Source of the DNA: JALZKA01 sp963753385
GTDB taxonomy: Bacteria > Actinomycetota > Thermoleophilia > Solirubrobacterales > 70-9
Reading direction: 5' to 3'
Assembly (NCBI GenBank): GCA_963753385.1
Contig: CAVWCC010000005.1
Location: forward strand, 186,001 to 250,000
Length of the DNA stretch: 64,000 nt
The notes beneath the pieces were generated by a model. The model did no database searches. It saw only the letters and a program-made list of their open reading frames with translations, and had not been told where the DNA came from. Made by a program: the position numbers and the translations under genes. How positions within the stretch are numbered: position 1 is the first letter of the stretch; every line of letters starts with the position of its first letter. Shown here one piece after another: positions 1 to 8,373 of this stretch.

Positions 1-1
1 G

Positions 2-586
2 CCGGAGCTCGTCCCCGCCGGCGAGCGTCTCATCACCTCCCTCTTCGCCGACGTCCGCGGCTACACCGACCTGACCGGCAGCGAGGCTCCGGCCGACGTC
101 GCCGAGAGGATGGCGGCGCTGTACCGGTTCGCGAGATCCGCGGTCCAGCGCCGTGGCGGTATCGTCGACAAGTTCGCCGGGGACGCCGTGATGGCGACGT
201 TCAACGTCTCAGGAAGGAGCGTCGACCACGTGGACGACGCGCTAGAGGCGGCGTTGACGCTGCGCGACAAGGCCGCGCTGATGGACCTCGGCCTCGGGAT
301 CGGGATCGCGACCGGTGCCGCGATCCTCGGTCGCGGCGCGTCCGACGACAACCTCGCCGTGACCGGGGTGGCTACCAACCTCGCCGCCCGGCTTCAGGCG
401 GCCGCGGGTCCCGGCGAGATCCTGTTGAGCGCCGAGGCCTACCGGCGTGTCAGGGAGCGGTTGCGGGACCGCGGGGTCGAGCCCGAGCGCGAGGACCTGA
501 GCCTGAAGGGGTTCCCGGAGCCACAGGCCGGCTACCGGCTGCCGGCGCCCGCGCCCCAAGAAATCTCCCTCCGGCCTGCGGGCTAA
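2..586 (+). CDS. Class III adenylate/guanylate cyclase, C-terminal part (5' end outside window)
   Basis: The frame is open from base 2, so the gene begins before the window. The visible 194 codons hold a class III nucleotidyl cyclase catalytic domain: the metal-binding FADVRGYTDL motif is at bases 44-73, KFAGDAVMATF at about 171-203, and an NLAARLQ segment with the usual substrate-pocket layout follows. A GxPEPQAGYRL-type tail closes the domain. Such domains make cAMP or cGMP from NTPs; which one cannot be told here. N-terminal sensor domains are not visible. A second, complete cyclase of the same family lies at 38921. The next gene starts 11 bases downstream. Confidence 0.88.
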   Translation, partial: PELVPAGERLITSLFADVRGYTDLTGSEAPADVAERMAALYRFARSAVQRRGGIVDKFAGDAVMATFNVSGRSVDHVDDALEAALTLRDKAALMDLGLGIGIATGAAILGRGASDDNLAVTGVATNLAARLQAAAGPGEILLSAEAYRRVRERLRDRGVEPEREDLSLKGFPEPQAGYRLPAPAPQEISLRPAG

Positions 587-597
587 GCTCGCGCGCC

Positions 598-999
598 GTG
601 TACGACGTCCTCCTCGCGCTCCACCTGCTCTCGGCCGCGATCACCTTCATCACGGTGGTGATCTTCAGCGCCTGGGCGTTCGGTTCGCCGGTCCGTAAGG
701 CCGACTTCGCGCTCGCGGACGCGGCCTGGAACGTGAGCGGCTTCGGCCTCTTGGTCTTCGGCGTTTGGCTCGCGCTATACATCGACGGCTACGAGCTTTG
801 GGATGGCTGGATCCTCGGTGCGCTCGGCCTGCTGATCCTGGCCACCTGGTTCGGCGCGCAGGCTCGGACCCAGGCGTTGCCGTTCGTCGGCGGCGAGGCC
901 GCGAGCATGTCGGCGCAGCAGGTCACCGCGTGGCACTGGCTGCGGACGCTCTCGATCATCGGAATCCTCGTTCTTATGGTGTGGAAGCCGGGCGCATGA
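598..999 (+). CDS. Small four-helix integral membrane protein (DUF2269/CopD-like), function unknown
   Basis: GTG start 11 bases after the cyclase stop; 133 residues. Four hydrophobic segments can be seen, at roughly residues 5-28, 47-65, 71-88 and 113-130, with His residues at the start of the first (LLALHLL) and before the last (TAWHWLR) that could bind haem or a metal. The stop overlaps the start of the next membrane protein gene (ATGA), so the two are probably translated together and may form one complex. I do not recognise a precise family; resemblance to DUF2269-type proteins is only in size and topology. Confidence 0.7.
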   Translation: MYDVLLALHLLSAAITFITVVIFSAWAFGSPVRKADFALADAAWNVSGFGLLVFGVWLALYIDGYELWDGWILGALGLLILATWFGAQARTQALPFVGGEAASMSAQQVTAWHWLRTLSIIGILVLMVWKPGA

Positions 1000-1463
1000 T
1001 CGACCTCGCGGCAATCCGCCCAGACGAGTGGGGCCTGCCGCTGTTCCTTCACCTGCTCGGCGCGTTCACCCTGATCGGAGCCCTGGTCATGGCCGCGAAC
1101 TACCTGTTCGCCGCCCGCCGCGACGGGTCACTCGCGCTCGCCCGCCTGGGCTATCGATCGCTCCTGATCGTCGCGCTGCCCTCGTTCATCGTCATGCGGG
1201 TCGCCGCCCAGTGGATCGCCTCTGAGGAGGGCCTGGACGATTCCGACCTGACTTGGATCTCGGTCGGCTACATCACGACCGACGCCGGGATCCTGGCCCT
1301 GCTCGGCGCGACGATCGCGGCCGGGCTCGCCGTTCGCCGCGCGGGTGCCGCGGATGGGCGTGGCGAAACCGGCGGTGGCGTCGCCGTCGCCGCCTGGCTC
1401 ACCGCGCTCCTGATCGTCGTCTATGCCGTCGTGATCTGGCTGATGGCGACGAAGCCGGAGTAG
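996..1463 (+). CDS. Small membrane protein, partner of the preceding gene
   Basis: ATG at 996 overlaps the TGA of the upstream gene by four bases (ATGA), which fixes the start although the frame is open further upstream. The 155-residue product has four hydrophobic segments (FLHLLGAFTLIGALVMAA near the N-terminus, SLLIVALPSFIVM, AGILALLGATIAAGLAV and a last one ending IWLMATKPE). The first helix carries a His in the same place as in the neighbour, so the two may be distant paralogues forming a heterodimer. No enzymatic motif is visible and I assign no function. Confidence 0.75.
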   Translation: MIDLAAIRPDEWGLPLFLHLLGAFTLIGALVMAANYLFAARRDGSLALARLGYRSLLIVALPSFIVMRVAAQWIASEEGLDDSDLTWISVGYITTDAGILALLGATIAAGLAVRRAGAADGRGETGGGVAVAAWLTALLIVVYAVVIWLMATKPE

Positions 1464-1471
1464 GCGCGACC

Positions 1472-2332
1472 CTAGGCCGCCCCGGACGCCATCAGCACCC
1501 GGCTCGTCAGGGTGACGGTGCCGTCGTCCGCAGCGTGCGCGCGGGTCGCTTCGGTGATCGCCGCCCAGGTCTCGTCCTGCACCTCGGGCGGATGCGGGTC
1601 GATCATCGCGCTGATCGGCGGCGCGATCTCACGGACGAAGGTCGTGAACTCCTCAGGCGATTCCCAGGCGAACGTGACGTCCGTGTCCTCGACTGCGACG
1701 CCGGAGAAGCCGCCGCCTTCCAGGAGACCACCGAGCGCCTCGTGGGTGGGACGCGAGAGCGGCCCGGGCGTGCCCGGCGGTGGCGGCGGGACGTCGAGCT
1801 TCTGCATTGCGGTTCGCATCGGGATCGCCAGGAAGGGCACGTCGTCCGGCTGGCCCCAGGAGCTGATCGCCATCCGGGCTCCAGGCTTCAGGAAGCCGCG
1901 AACCTTTGCGGCCGCGCCCTCGCCGTCGGGCTCGAAGATGATCCCCCAGCGCGAGACCGCCGCGTCGAAGCTGTGCTCTGGGAAGTCCAGGTCCTGCGCC
2001 CCGGACTCGACGAACTCGATGTTCGTGACGCCGGCGGCCGCCGATCGCTCGCGGCCGAACGCGAGCATCTCGGCCGAGATGTCGGTGGCGACCACGCCGC
2101 CATTAGGCGCTGCCGCCATCGCGGCGGTCATCGACGGCTCGCCGTAGCCGGCCGCGACGTCGAGCACGCGGCTCCCGGGCTCGACCCCGGCGAGCTCGAC
2201 CAGCCGCCGGCTCACGGCGCCGGCCGAGGCGTCGATCAGGTCCGACCACTTGCGCCATCCGGACGCCGCCTTGTTCCACTGCGTCCTCTGCCCCTCGCGA
2301 AACTCGGTGGGGTCTACGGCCTTCGCCTCCAT
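1472..2332 (-). CDS. SAM-dependent methyltransferase (class I)
   Basis: The 286-residue product starts MEAKAVDPTEF. The start at 2332 is chosen because GGAGGA lies 7 bases upstream of its ATG; the open frame continues further upstream without such a site. A Rossmann-type SAM site is clear: VLDVAAGYGEPS (motif I) and an acidic loop VVATDIS at the end of the next strand, followed by AQDLDFPEHSFDAAVSRWGI, the usual motif II/III region of UbiE/COQ5-like and small-molecule methyltransferases. The substrate is unknown. It is divergent from the acyltransferase at 2388, with 55 bases between the two starts. Confidence 0.85.
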   Translation of the reverse strand: MEAKAVDPTEFREGQRTQWNKAASGWRKWSDLIDASAGAVSRRLVELAGVEPGSRVLDVAAGYGEPSMTAAMAAAPNGGVVATDISAEMLAFGRERSAAAGVTNIEFVESGAQDLDFPEHSFDAAVSRWGIIFEPDGEGAAAKVRGFLKPGARMAISSWGQPDDVPFLAIPMRTAMQKLDVPPPPPGTPGPLSRPTHEALGGLLEGGGFSGVAVEDTDVTFAWESPEEFTTFVREIAPPISAMIDPHPPEVQDETWAAITEATRAHAADDGTVTLTSRVLMASGAA

Positions 2333-2387
2333 TGAAATCTCCTCCCGAATCGACTCCACGCCGACGCTACCACCATAGGATCGGTCG

Positions 2388-3467
2388 GTGCGCGTGGGGA
2401 TGCCCACCGAGGGACCCCTGTTCCCCGATGACGGGCCTGTGGGGCCCCGGCTCTGGCGACGCGTGCGAGGCATCTCGCTCGAGATCGTCGCGTTCGTCCT
2501 TGTCACCGTCCTTCTCCCCGTCCTGCTGCTGGGCGCCGCGCTCGTCGACCTGCTCCTGTGGATCCGCCAGCGCAAGCCCTGGGTCGGGGTCCGCCTCGTC
2601 GCATTCCTGTGGTGGTTCCTGTTCGGCGAGATTCGGGCGCTCGCGGCCCTCCTCGGCATCTGGGTCTTCACCGGCGGGCCGTTCGGCACGGGGTCGCTGC
2701 GCCGCACCCGCGGTATCTACGTGCTGCGCGTGCACTGGTCGCGCAGCCACCTCGGTGGGATCAGGGCGCTGTTCGGGCTGCGCTTCGAGGTCGAGGGGCT
2801 CGCGCTCGCCGGCCCCGGGCCGGCGGTGATCATGATGCGCCACGCCAGCATCGTCGACAACCTGCTCCCGGACGTGTTCGTGGCGCGGACGCATGGCGTC
2901 GGCCTGCGGTTCGTCATCAAGCGCGAGCTGCAGATGATCCCGACGATCGACATCGGCGGGCGCTGGGCGCCGACCTTCTACGCGCGCCGGGGCTCGGACG
3001 ACACGGCGGGCGAGGTCGCGGCGCTCCGCACTCTCGCCCACGGCCTCGGGCGCCACGAGGCGATCCTGATCTACCCCGAGGGCACCAGGTTCACTACCGC
3101 GAAGCTCGACCGCGCCAAGCACGTGATCGCCGAGCGCCAGCCCGAGGTGGCGCCGCTGGCCGACCGCCTTCAGCACATCCTTCCGCCCAGGCTCGGCGGG
3201 CCGATCGCACTGCTCGAGGAGGCCACAGACGCGGACGTGGTCTTCTGCGGCCACGCGGGCTTCGACGGGTACGCCCACATCTCGGACATCTGGAGCGGGC
3301 GGCTGGTGGGGAAGACGATCCACATCCGTTTCTGGCGCCACCCGGCGGCCGAGGTGCCGCGCGACGAGGAGGGGCTGGTCGCCTGGCTCTACGAGCGCTG
3401 GCAGATGCTCGACGACTGGGTCGGCGAGCAGCGCCGGATCGAACACGAGGAGGGCGTCGTCAGCTGA
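2388..3467 (+). CDS. 1-acylglycerol-3-phosphate acyltransferase family protein (PlsC-like)
   Basis: GTG start; 359 residues, longer than the usual 240-residue PlsC. The N-terminal 100 residues hold two or three hydrophobic segments. The acyltransferase domain shows the catalytic HX4D motif (H152 to D157 in RHASIVDN) and the substrate-binding EGTR motif at 231-234, with an IPTIDIGGRWAP segment between. Such enzymes move an acyl group from acyl-CoA or acyl-ACP to a lipid acceptor at the membrane. A fatty acid desaturase follows on the other strand six bases after the stop, so this is a local lipid-metabolism group. The acceptor could be lysophosphatidate or another polar lipid. Confidence 0.85.
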   Translation: MRVGMPTEGPLFPDDGPVGPRLWRRVRGISLEIVAFVLVTVLLPVLLLGAALVDLLLWIRQRKPWVGVRLVAFLWWFLFGEIRALAALLGIWVFTGGPFGTGSLRRTRGIYVLRVHWSRSHLGGIRALFGLRFEVEGLALAGPGPAVIMMRHASIVDNLLPDVFVARTHGVGLRFVIKRELQMIPTIDIGGRWAPTFYARRGSDDTAGEVAALRTLAHGLGRHEAILIYPEGTRFTTAKLDRAKHVIAERQPEVAPLADRLQHILPPRLGGPIALLEEATDADVVFCGHAGFDGYAHISDIWSGRLVGKTIHIRFWRHPAAEVPRDEEGLVAWLYERWQMLDDWVGEQRRIEHEEGVVS

Positions 3468-3473
3468 GCGGGT

Positions 3474-4400
3474 TCAGTCGGCCTCGACGGCGAGGCGCCT
3501 GGGTGCCGCCGCCCGCCCGCTGCCCGCGAGCCGCTCCTGCTGGCGCTCGGGGCTGATCCGGATCACGTTCCAGGCCAGGCCCAGCTTCTCCATCAGGGTG
3601 ATGATGGCCGCGGAGATGTCGATCTCCCACCAGCGCATCCCCTGCTGCGCGGCGCGCGGGAAGGCGTGGTGGTTGTGGTGCCAGGACTCGCCCAGGGACG
3701 GGATCGCGAGCCAGGCGACGTTGGTCGACTGGTCGTCCACCTCGAAGCGCCGGCGGCCGAAGAAGTGGCAGACGGAGTTGATCGACCAGGTCACGTGATG
3801 GACGAAGAAGATGCGGACGAACCCGCCCCACAGGAGCCCGGTGAGGCCGCCGGCGAGGGTGCCGGTGAGGACGAGGCCGAGCACGAACGGGATCAGCAGG
3901 GTGAGGCCGACGAGCGGCAGGAAGGCATTGTTGATCCGGCGCATCACCGGGTCCTCGAGCAGCTCGGGGGCAAACCGCCGCTTGGTCGCCTGGCCCTGGG
4001 TGTCGACGAGCCAGCCCATGTGGGCGTACCAGAGCCCGGTGAGCGCGCCGCGGAGGCCGCTCCCGTGGCCGTGCGGGGAGTGCGGGTCGCCCTCCATGTC
4101 GGTGAAGGCGTGGTGCTTTCGATGGTCGGCCACCCAGTCGATCACCGAGCCCTGCACCGCCATCGAGCCGAGGACGGCGAACGTGTAGCGGACCCAGGGC
4201 TTCGCCTCGAACGCGCGATGGGTGAAGAGGCGGTGGTACCCGATCGTGATCCCGAACGCGGTCGGCAGGTACATGGCGAAGAAGATCGCGAGGTCGGTGG
4301 CGCTGACCAGGTCGTTCCAGAAGAGGACGACCGCGAGGCCGAAACCGATGAAGGGGAGGATGACGGCGGCGAGGGTGATGTTGCGCTGAAGGCGGCTCAT
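3474..4400 (-). CDS. Acyl-CoA/acyl-lipid desaturase (Delta9 type)
   Basis: 308 residues with hydrophobic hairpins and the three histidine boxes of membrane di-iron desaturases: HRLFTH at 56-61, HRKHH at 93-97 and HHNHH at 241-245. The spacing and the GYHRLFTH, DHRKHHAFTD and ESWHHNHHAFP contexts match stearoyl-CoA (Delta9) desaturases rather than the Delta12 type found at 43279. It would put a double bond in a saturated acyl chain using O2 and an electron donor, and so adjust membrane fluidity. No obvious Shine-Dalgarno sequence precedes the ATG, so translation may be leaderless. It is divergent from the PucR regulator; the shared 83-base region contains a perfect inverted repeat. Confidence 0.92.
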   Translation of the reverse strand: MSRLQRNITLAAVILPFIGFGLAVVLFWNDLVSATDLAIFFAMYLPTAFGITIGYHRLFTHRAFEAKPWVRYTFAVLGSMAVQGSVIDWVADHRKHHAFTDMEGDPHSPHGHGSGLRGALTGLWYAHMGWLVDTQGQATKRRFAPELLEDPVMRRINNAFLPLVGLTLLIPFVLGLVLTGTLAGGLTGLLWGGFVRIFFVHHVTWSINSVCHFFGRRRFEVDDQSTNVAWLAIPSLGESWHHNHHAFPRAAQQGMRWWEIDISAAIITLMEKLGLAWNVIRISPERQQERLAGSGRAAAPRRLAVEAD

Positions 4401-4467
4401 GCCAGGAGGTTCCCGGTCGCCGGCCGCTGCGGCTACTGCCGACGCTCAAGACCCAGCCGACAAATCT

Positions 4468-4482
4468 CATAGCATTGCTATG
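4468..4482. promoter_or_regulatory. Perfect 6+3+6 inverted repeat between desaturase and PucR-type gene
   Basis: CATAGC and GCTATG flank a three-base ATT spacer. The repeat ends one base before the ATG of the regulator at 4484 and lies 68-82 bases upstream of the desaturase start. Its place fits an operator for autoregulation and for control of the divergent desaturase. That role is inference from position only. Confidence 0.4.
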
Positions 4483-4483
4483 A

Positions 4484-5686
4484 ATGAATACTGAGCAACG
4501 CCCCCATCTGCAGGCACTTTCCTCCGTCAGTAGCAGTTTGGTAACAGGTCTACGCGATGTCATGCCGGCGCTGGGCGACGAGATCATCGCCGCGATCCGC
4601 GAGTCCGTTCCCGAGTACGCGCGCCCGCTGGAGGGCAGCTTCGGGCGCGGGGTGCGCTCGGGTGTGGGCGCGGCGCTCACCCGTTTCGTCAACGACATCG
4701 AGCGCCCCGGCGCCGACCCCGAGCGCTGGCGCGCCGTCTACTTCAACCTCGGCCGCGGGGAGCTGCGCCAGGGGCGGACGCTGGAGGCGCTGCTCGCCGC
4801 GTATCGCGTCGGCGCCCGGGTCGCGTGGCGGCGGGTCGCGGAGGCGGCCGAGAGGGAGGGGGCCTCGACCGCGGAATTGACAGCGCTCGCCGAGGCGATC
4901 TTCGCGTACATCGACGAGATCTCGGCGATCTCGGCCGAGGGGTACGCGGCCGAGCAGGCGGAGGCCGCGGGCCAGGCGCAACGCCGCCGCGAGGCGGTCG
5001 TGCGGCTGCTGGTCGAGGGAGCCGCCGGCTCGGATGCGCTTGCGCACGCCGCCGATGCGGCGGGCTGGCGCCAGCCCGCGACGGCCGCAGCGGTTATCAC
5101 CAGGGACCGCCAGCCAGGCGCGCTCGCCACCCGCCTCGGGCCCGGCGTGATCGCCGCGGCGATCGGCGATGACCTGGTCTGCGCGGTGGTCGAGGACGCG
5201 GAGGCACCGGGCCGCCGGGCCGAGCTGGCGACGGCGCTCGGTGACCGGCCCGCCGCGATCGGCCCTCAGCTCGAGCTGGCGACGTTCGGCGTCAGCGAGG
5301 CCCGCGCCCGCCTTGCTCTGGAGCTGCTCGAGGCCGGCGCGATCTCAGGCACCCCCGCCCATGCCTCCGACCACCTGGCGACGCTGATCGTCCACGACGA
5401 CGACCGGCTCCTCGCGGACCACGCGCGACACGAGCTGGCTCCCCTCGACGACGAGACCGAGCTTTCGCGCGAGCGCCTGCTCGAGACGCTCCGCGCCTGG
5501 GTCGACCACCCTGGACGCCCAACCGAGGTGGCGCGAGCGGTCCACGTCCACCCCCAGACCGCGCGCTACCGCCTGCGAAGGCTCCGCGAGCTGCTCGGCG
5601 ACATCGACGACCCGGAGCGGCGCTTCGCGCTGGCCCTGGCGCTGCGGGCACCCGGTATAACCCCGAGGGATGGAGAGCCGGGTTGA
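4484..5686 (+). CDS. PucR-family transcriptional regulator
   Basis: 400 residues. The C-terminal 60 residues form the PucR-type helix-turn-helix: RLLETLRAWVDHP, then RAVHVHPQTARYRLRRLRELLG, the signature of this family (HTH_30). The central part resembles the GGDEF-like sensor region of these regulators and the N-terminal half is a helical RsbR/PucR-like domain. The proteins usually control neighbouring or scattered catabolic genes in response to a small ligand that is not known here. No Shine-Dalgarno sequence precedes the ATG at 4484; an in-frame ATG at 4559 is the main alternative. The next small gene overlaps its 3' end by 17 bases. Confidence 0.85.
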   Translation: MNTEQRPHLQALSSVSSSLVTGLRDVMPALGDEIIAAIRESVPEYARPLEGSFGRGVRSGVGAALTRFVNDIERPGADPERWRAVYFNLGRGELRQGRTLEALLAAYRVGARVAWRRVAEAAEREGASTAELTALAEAIFAYIDEISAISAEGYAAEQAEAAGQAQRRREAVVRLLVEGAAGSDALAHAADAAGWRQPATAAAVITRDRQPGALATRLGPGVIAAAIGDDLVCAVVEDAEAPGRRAELATALGDRPAAIGPQLELATFGVSEARARLALELLEAGAISGTPAHASDHLATLIVHDDDRLLADHARHELAPLDDETELSRERLLETLRAWVDHPGRPTEVARAVHVHPQTARYRLRRLRELLGDIDDPERRFALALALRAPGITPRDGEPG

Positions 5687-5921
5687 ACGCGTGGTCCTCG
5701 AGACCGACCGGTACCGGATCGTCGGTGACCTGACGCTGCCCCGGGAGGGCTACCGCTCGCGGCTCTCGGACTTCCTGAACCAGGGCGACCTCGACTTCAT
5801 CCCGCTCGTGAACGTCGAGCTGACCCCGCTCACCGGCAACGGAGCCGCGCCCGAGCGCCGGAAGTTCCTGGCGGTCGCGCGGCATCACATCGAGCTCGCG
5901 CACCCGCTCGAGCGGGACTAG
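5670..5921 (+). CDS. Small conserved protein of unknown function (DUF6812-like)
   Basis: 83 residues, starting MESRVERVVLETDRYRI. It is predicted soluble and beta-rich, with an alternating pattern (VVLETDRYRIVGDLTLP, then IPLVNVELTPL) that suggests a small Sm- or OB-like barrel. The start lies inside the end of the PucR gene, which implies coupled expression. I recall similar short actinobacterial proteins grouped as DUF6812, but this is from memory and no function is known. Confidence 0.6.
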   Translation: MESRVERVVLETDRYRIVGDLTLPREGYRSRLSDFLNQGDLDFIPLVNVELTPLTGNGAAPERRKFLAVARHHIELAHPLERD

Positions 5922-5934
5922 CGATCAGGAGCGC

Positions 5935-6273
5935 TCACGCGATCCGGTCGCCAGGCGCGACCTCCTCGTCGGGCCGCAGCAGCACGACGCCCTTCTCGTC
6001 GTCGAGCGCGCCGAGGACGAGCACCTCGGAGAGGAATGGGCCGATCCGCTTCGGCGGGAAGTTGACGACGCCGACGACCAGGCGCCCGTCGAGCTGCTCG
6101 CGTGCGTAGTGCTTGATCTGCGCCGAGGACCATCGCTCACCGATCTCCGGCCCGAAGTCGATCCGCAGCTTCCAGGCCGCGACCCGCGCCTCGGGGAACT
6201 CGGCGACCTCGAGCACGCGGCCGACCCGCATGTCGACCGCCTCGAACTGCTCCCAGGTGATCTCAGCGGTCAC
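5935..6273 (-). CDS. CsaA-like tRNA-binding domain protein
   Basis: 112 residues forming a stand-alone OB fold of the EMAP/MetG-beta/CsaA type: ITWEQFEAVDMRVGRVLEVAEFPEARVAAWKLRIDFG cut short by a loop, then SSAQIKHYA and VVGVVNFPPKRIGPFLSEVLVLGA. Family members bind tRNA or act as small export chaperones. The GTG start at 6273 overlaps the TGA of the alcohol dehydrogenase gene (GTGA), so it is translated as the second gene of a two-gene unit. The link between an OB-fold protein and an alcohol dehydrogenase is unexplained. Confidence 0.85.
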   Translation of the reverse strand: MTAEITWEQFEAVDMRVGRVLEVAEFPEARVAAWKLRIDFGPEIGERWSSAQIKHYAREQLDGRLVVGVVNFPPKRIGPFLSEVLVLGALDDEKGVVLLRPDEEVAPGDRIA

Positions 6274-7304
6274 GGCGTGAGCACGATCTTCAGGGCCTCC
6301 CGGCGGTCGTAGACGTCGTACGCCTCGGGAGCGTCGTCCAGCTTCATGTGGTGGGTGACGAGCGGGCTCGGGTCGAGCGTGCCGTCGGCGAGCGCCGCCA
6401 GCACCGGGTCGACGTGCTTGATCACGTTCGCGTGCCCGGTCTTGACGGTCAGCGCCTTGATCCAGACCACCCCCATATGGACCTCCATGCGCTCGGCGTA
6501 GACCCCGGTGGCGGACACCGTCCCGCACTTGCGGGTCATCCGGCAGGCGAGGTCGAACGCGTCGGGGTGGCCGACCGCGTCGATCGCAGCATCGACGCCG
6601 CGGCCCTCGGTCGCCGCCTTCGCCGCCGCCTTCGGATCCTCGTCCGTGAGATGCACCGGCTCGGCGCCGAACGACCGCGCCATCTCGAGCCGCTCGGGCA
6701 CGGTGTCGACCGCGATCACCCGCTCGGCGCCCGCGGCGAGGGCCGCCTGCACCGCGCAGAGGCCGACCGGCCCGAGGCCAAGAACGGCCGCGACGTCGCC
6801 GTCGCCGACGCCGGTCTCGGTCACGGCGTGGTAGCCGGTGCCCATCACGTCGCCGGCGAACAGCGCGACCTCGTCGCTCATCCCCGCGGGGACCTGCCGG
6901 AGCGCCAAGTCGGCGCTCGGGACCAGGAGCAGCTCGGCCTGGGCGCCCTGGAGCTCGCCGAGCAGCTTGCCGTGGCCGAAGACCCGCCCGTTGTCGCACT
7001 TGTGGAAGTCGCCGCGCCGGCAGAAGAAGCACTCGTTGCAGGCGGTGCAGTAGGTGCCGAGGACCCGGTCGCCCTCCGCCACCCCGCTGACGTCGTCGCC
7101 GACCGCGGTCACCGTCCCCACGTACTCGTGCCCGATCGTGAAGCCGGGCTCGATCGCGACGCGCCCGTGGTAGATGTGGAGGTCCGAGCCGCAGACGCCG
7201 GACGCCTCGACGCGCACGATCGCCTCGCCCGGCGCCGTCAGCTCCGGCTCGGGCTTCTCGTCGACCCGGATCTCGCCCGGCGCCTGAAAGGTGACCGCTC
7301 GCAT
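6270..7304 (-). CDS. Zinc-dependent alcohol dehydrogenase (MDR superfamily)
   Basis: 344 residues of the zinc medium-chain dehydrogenase family. The catalytic zinc ligands are C38 (GVCGSD) and H59 (GHE); the structural zinc is held by C89, C92, C95 and C103. The coenzyme fold shows AAVLGLGPVGLCAVQ followed by an acidic VIAVDT that favours NAD over NADP. The substrate cannot be deduced; glutathione-independent formaldehyde or threonine dehydrogenase-like subfamilies share these motifs. It is the first gene of a pair with the CsaA-like gene and divergent from an SDR gene at 7369. Confidence 0.9.
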   Translation of the reverse strand: MRAVTFQAPGEIRVDEKPEPELTAPGEAIVRVEASGVCGSDLHIYHGRVAIEPGFTIGHEYVGTVTAVGDDVSGVAEGDRVLGTYCTACNECFFCRRGDFHKCDNGRVFGHGKLLGELQGAQAELLLVPSADLALRQVPAGMSDEVALFAGDVMGTGYHAVTETGVGDGDVAAVLGLGPVGLCAVQAALAAGAERVIAVDTVPERLEMARSFGAEPVHLTDEDPKAAAKAATEGRGVDAAIDAVGHPDAFDLACRMTRKCGTVSATGVYAERMEVHMGVVWIKALTVKTGHANVIKHVDPVLAALADGTLDPSPLVTHHMKLDDAPEAYDVYDRREALKIVLTP

Positions 7305-7368
7305 CGCGGCCGGACTCTATGGCCCGGGCATAGGGTTCCGAGCACCCGAAGCGACTCAAGGGGAGTAG

Positions 7369-8220
7369 ATGACCACCACCTCCAGAACCGTCCTGATCAC
7401 CGGATGCTCGTCGGGCATCGGTCACGAGACCGCGCGCCACCTCGCGGCGAAGGGCTGGACCGTCTACGCCACCGCCCGCCGCCCGGAGACGCTCGCCGAA
7501 CTCGCCGAGGCCGGCTGCAGGACGCTCGCCTGCGACGTCACCGACGAGGCCTCGATGCGCGCCTGCGTCGACGCGGTGGTGGAGGCCGATGGCGCGGTGG
7601 GCGTGCTGGTGAACAACGCCGGCTACAGCCAGTCGGGCGCGGTCGAGTCGATCGACCTCGACTCGATCCGGCGCCAGTTCGAGACCAACGTCTTCGGCCT
7701 GATCCGGATGAGCCAACTGGCGCTGCCGGGGATGCGCCAACAGGGCTGGGGGCGGATCGTGAACGTTAGCTCGATGGGCGGCAAGCTGACCTTCCCCGGC
7801 GGCGGCATCTACCACGCGACCAAGTACTCGGTTGAGGCGATCTGCGACGCGATGCGGTTCGAGGTCGCGGGCTTCGGAGTGGGCGTCGTTTGTGTTGAGC
7901 CGGGGTTAATCGTGACCGGGTTCGGCGAGGCGGCGGTGAGCTCGCTAACGGAGGAGGTGGCGGCCGAGGGCCCCTACGCGGAGTTCAACGCGCAGGTCGG
8001 AGAGGCCACCGCCGGGGTCTACAAGGGGCCGATGCGCCGCCTGGGCGGCGGGCCCGAAACCGTCGCTCGCACCATCGAAAAGGCGATCACGGCGCGGCGC
8101 CCGCGCTCCCGCTACAAGGTCACTCCATCGGCTCGGCTGGCGATCGCCCAGCGACGCCTGGTGAGCGATCGGATGTGGGATCGGGCGATGGCCACGCAGT
8201 TTCCACGGCCAAAGCCTTGA
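7369..8220 (+). CDS. Short-chain dehydrogenase/reductase
   Basis: 283 residues, classical SDR. The cofactor motif is TGCSSGIG (11-18), NNAG is at 82-85, and the catalytic triad is S135, Y148 and K152 (YHATK). The ARR residues after the second strand suggest NADP(H). A C-terminal extension of about 30 residues (RSRYKVTPSARLAI) is like that of retinol/sterol dehydrogenase-like SDRs. A GGGGAG-type site (aaggggagtag) precedes the ATG. The substrate is unknown. Confidence 0.88.
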   Translation: MTTTSRTVLITGCSSGIGHETARHLAAKGWTVYATARRPETLAELAEAGCRTLACDVTDEASMRACVDAVVEADGAVGVLVNNAGYSQSGAVESIDLDSIRRQFETNVFGLIRMSQLALPGMRQQGWGRIVNVSSMGGKLTFPGGGIYHATKYSVEAICDAMRFEVAGFGVGVVCVEPGLIVTGFGEAAVSSLTEEVAAEGPYAEFNAQVGEATAGVYKGPMRRLGGGPETVARTIEKAITARRPRSRYKVTPSARLAIAQRRLVSDRMWDRAMATQFPRPKP

Positions 8221-8242
8221 GCGGTTTGTGAAGGGATCGTTA

Positions 8243-8271
8243 CTGAAAATCCAACAGGCTGGTGCTATAAC
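8243..8271 (+). promoter_or_regulatory. Putative housekeeping promoter of the ABC importer operon
   Basis: CTGAAA at 8243-8248 and TATAAC at 8266-8271 are 17 bases apart, in an AT-richer patch about 100 bases before the binding-protein start. The match is 4/6 at the -35 and good at the -10 box. Transcription start has not been shown. Confidence 0.4.
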
Positions 8272-8373
8272 GCCGCGTGCGCGATTATGCGTCGTGGCGC
8301 AATTTGTGATTGTGTGCGCGGAACTGAAAACCCCCGGGGCATCGGCCACCTAGCGGCCGGAGGAGGAGTTCTA

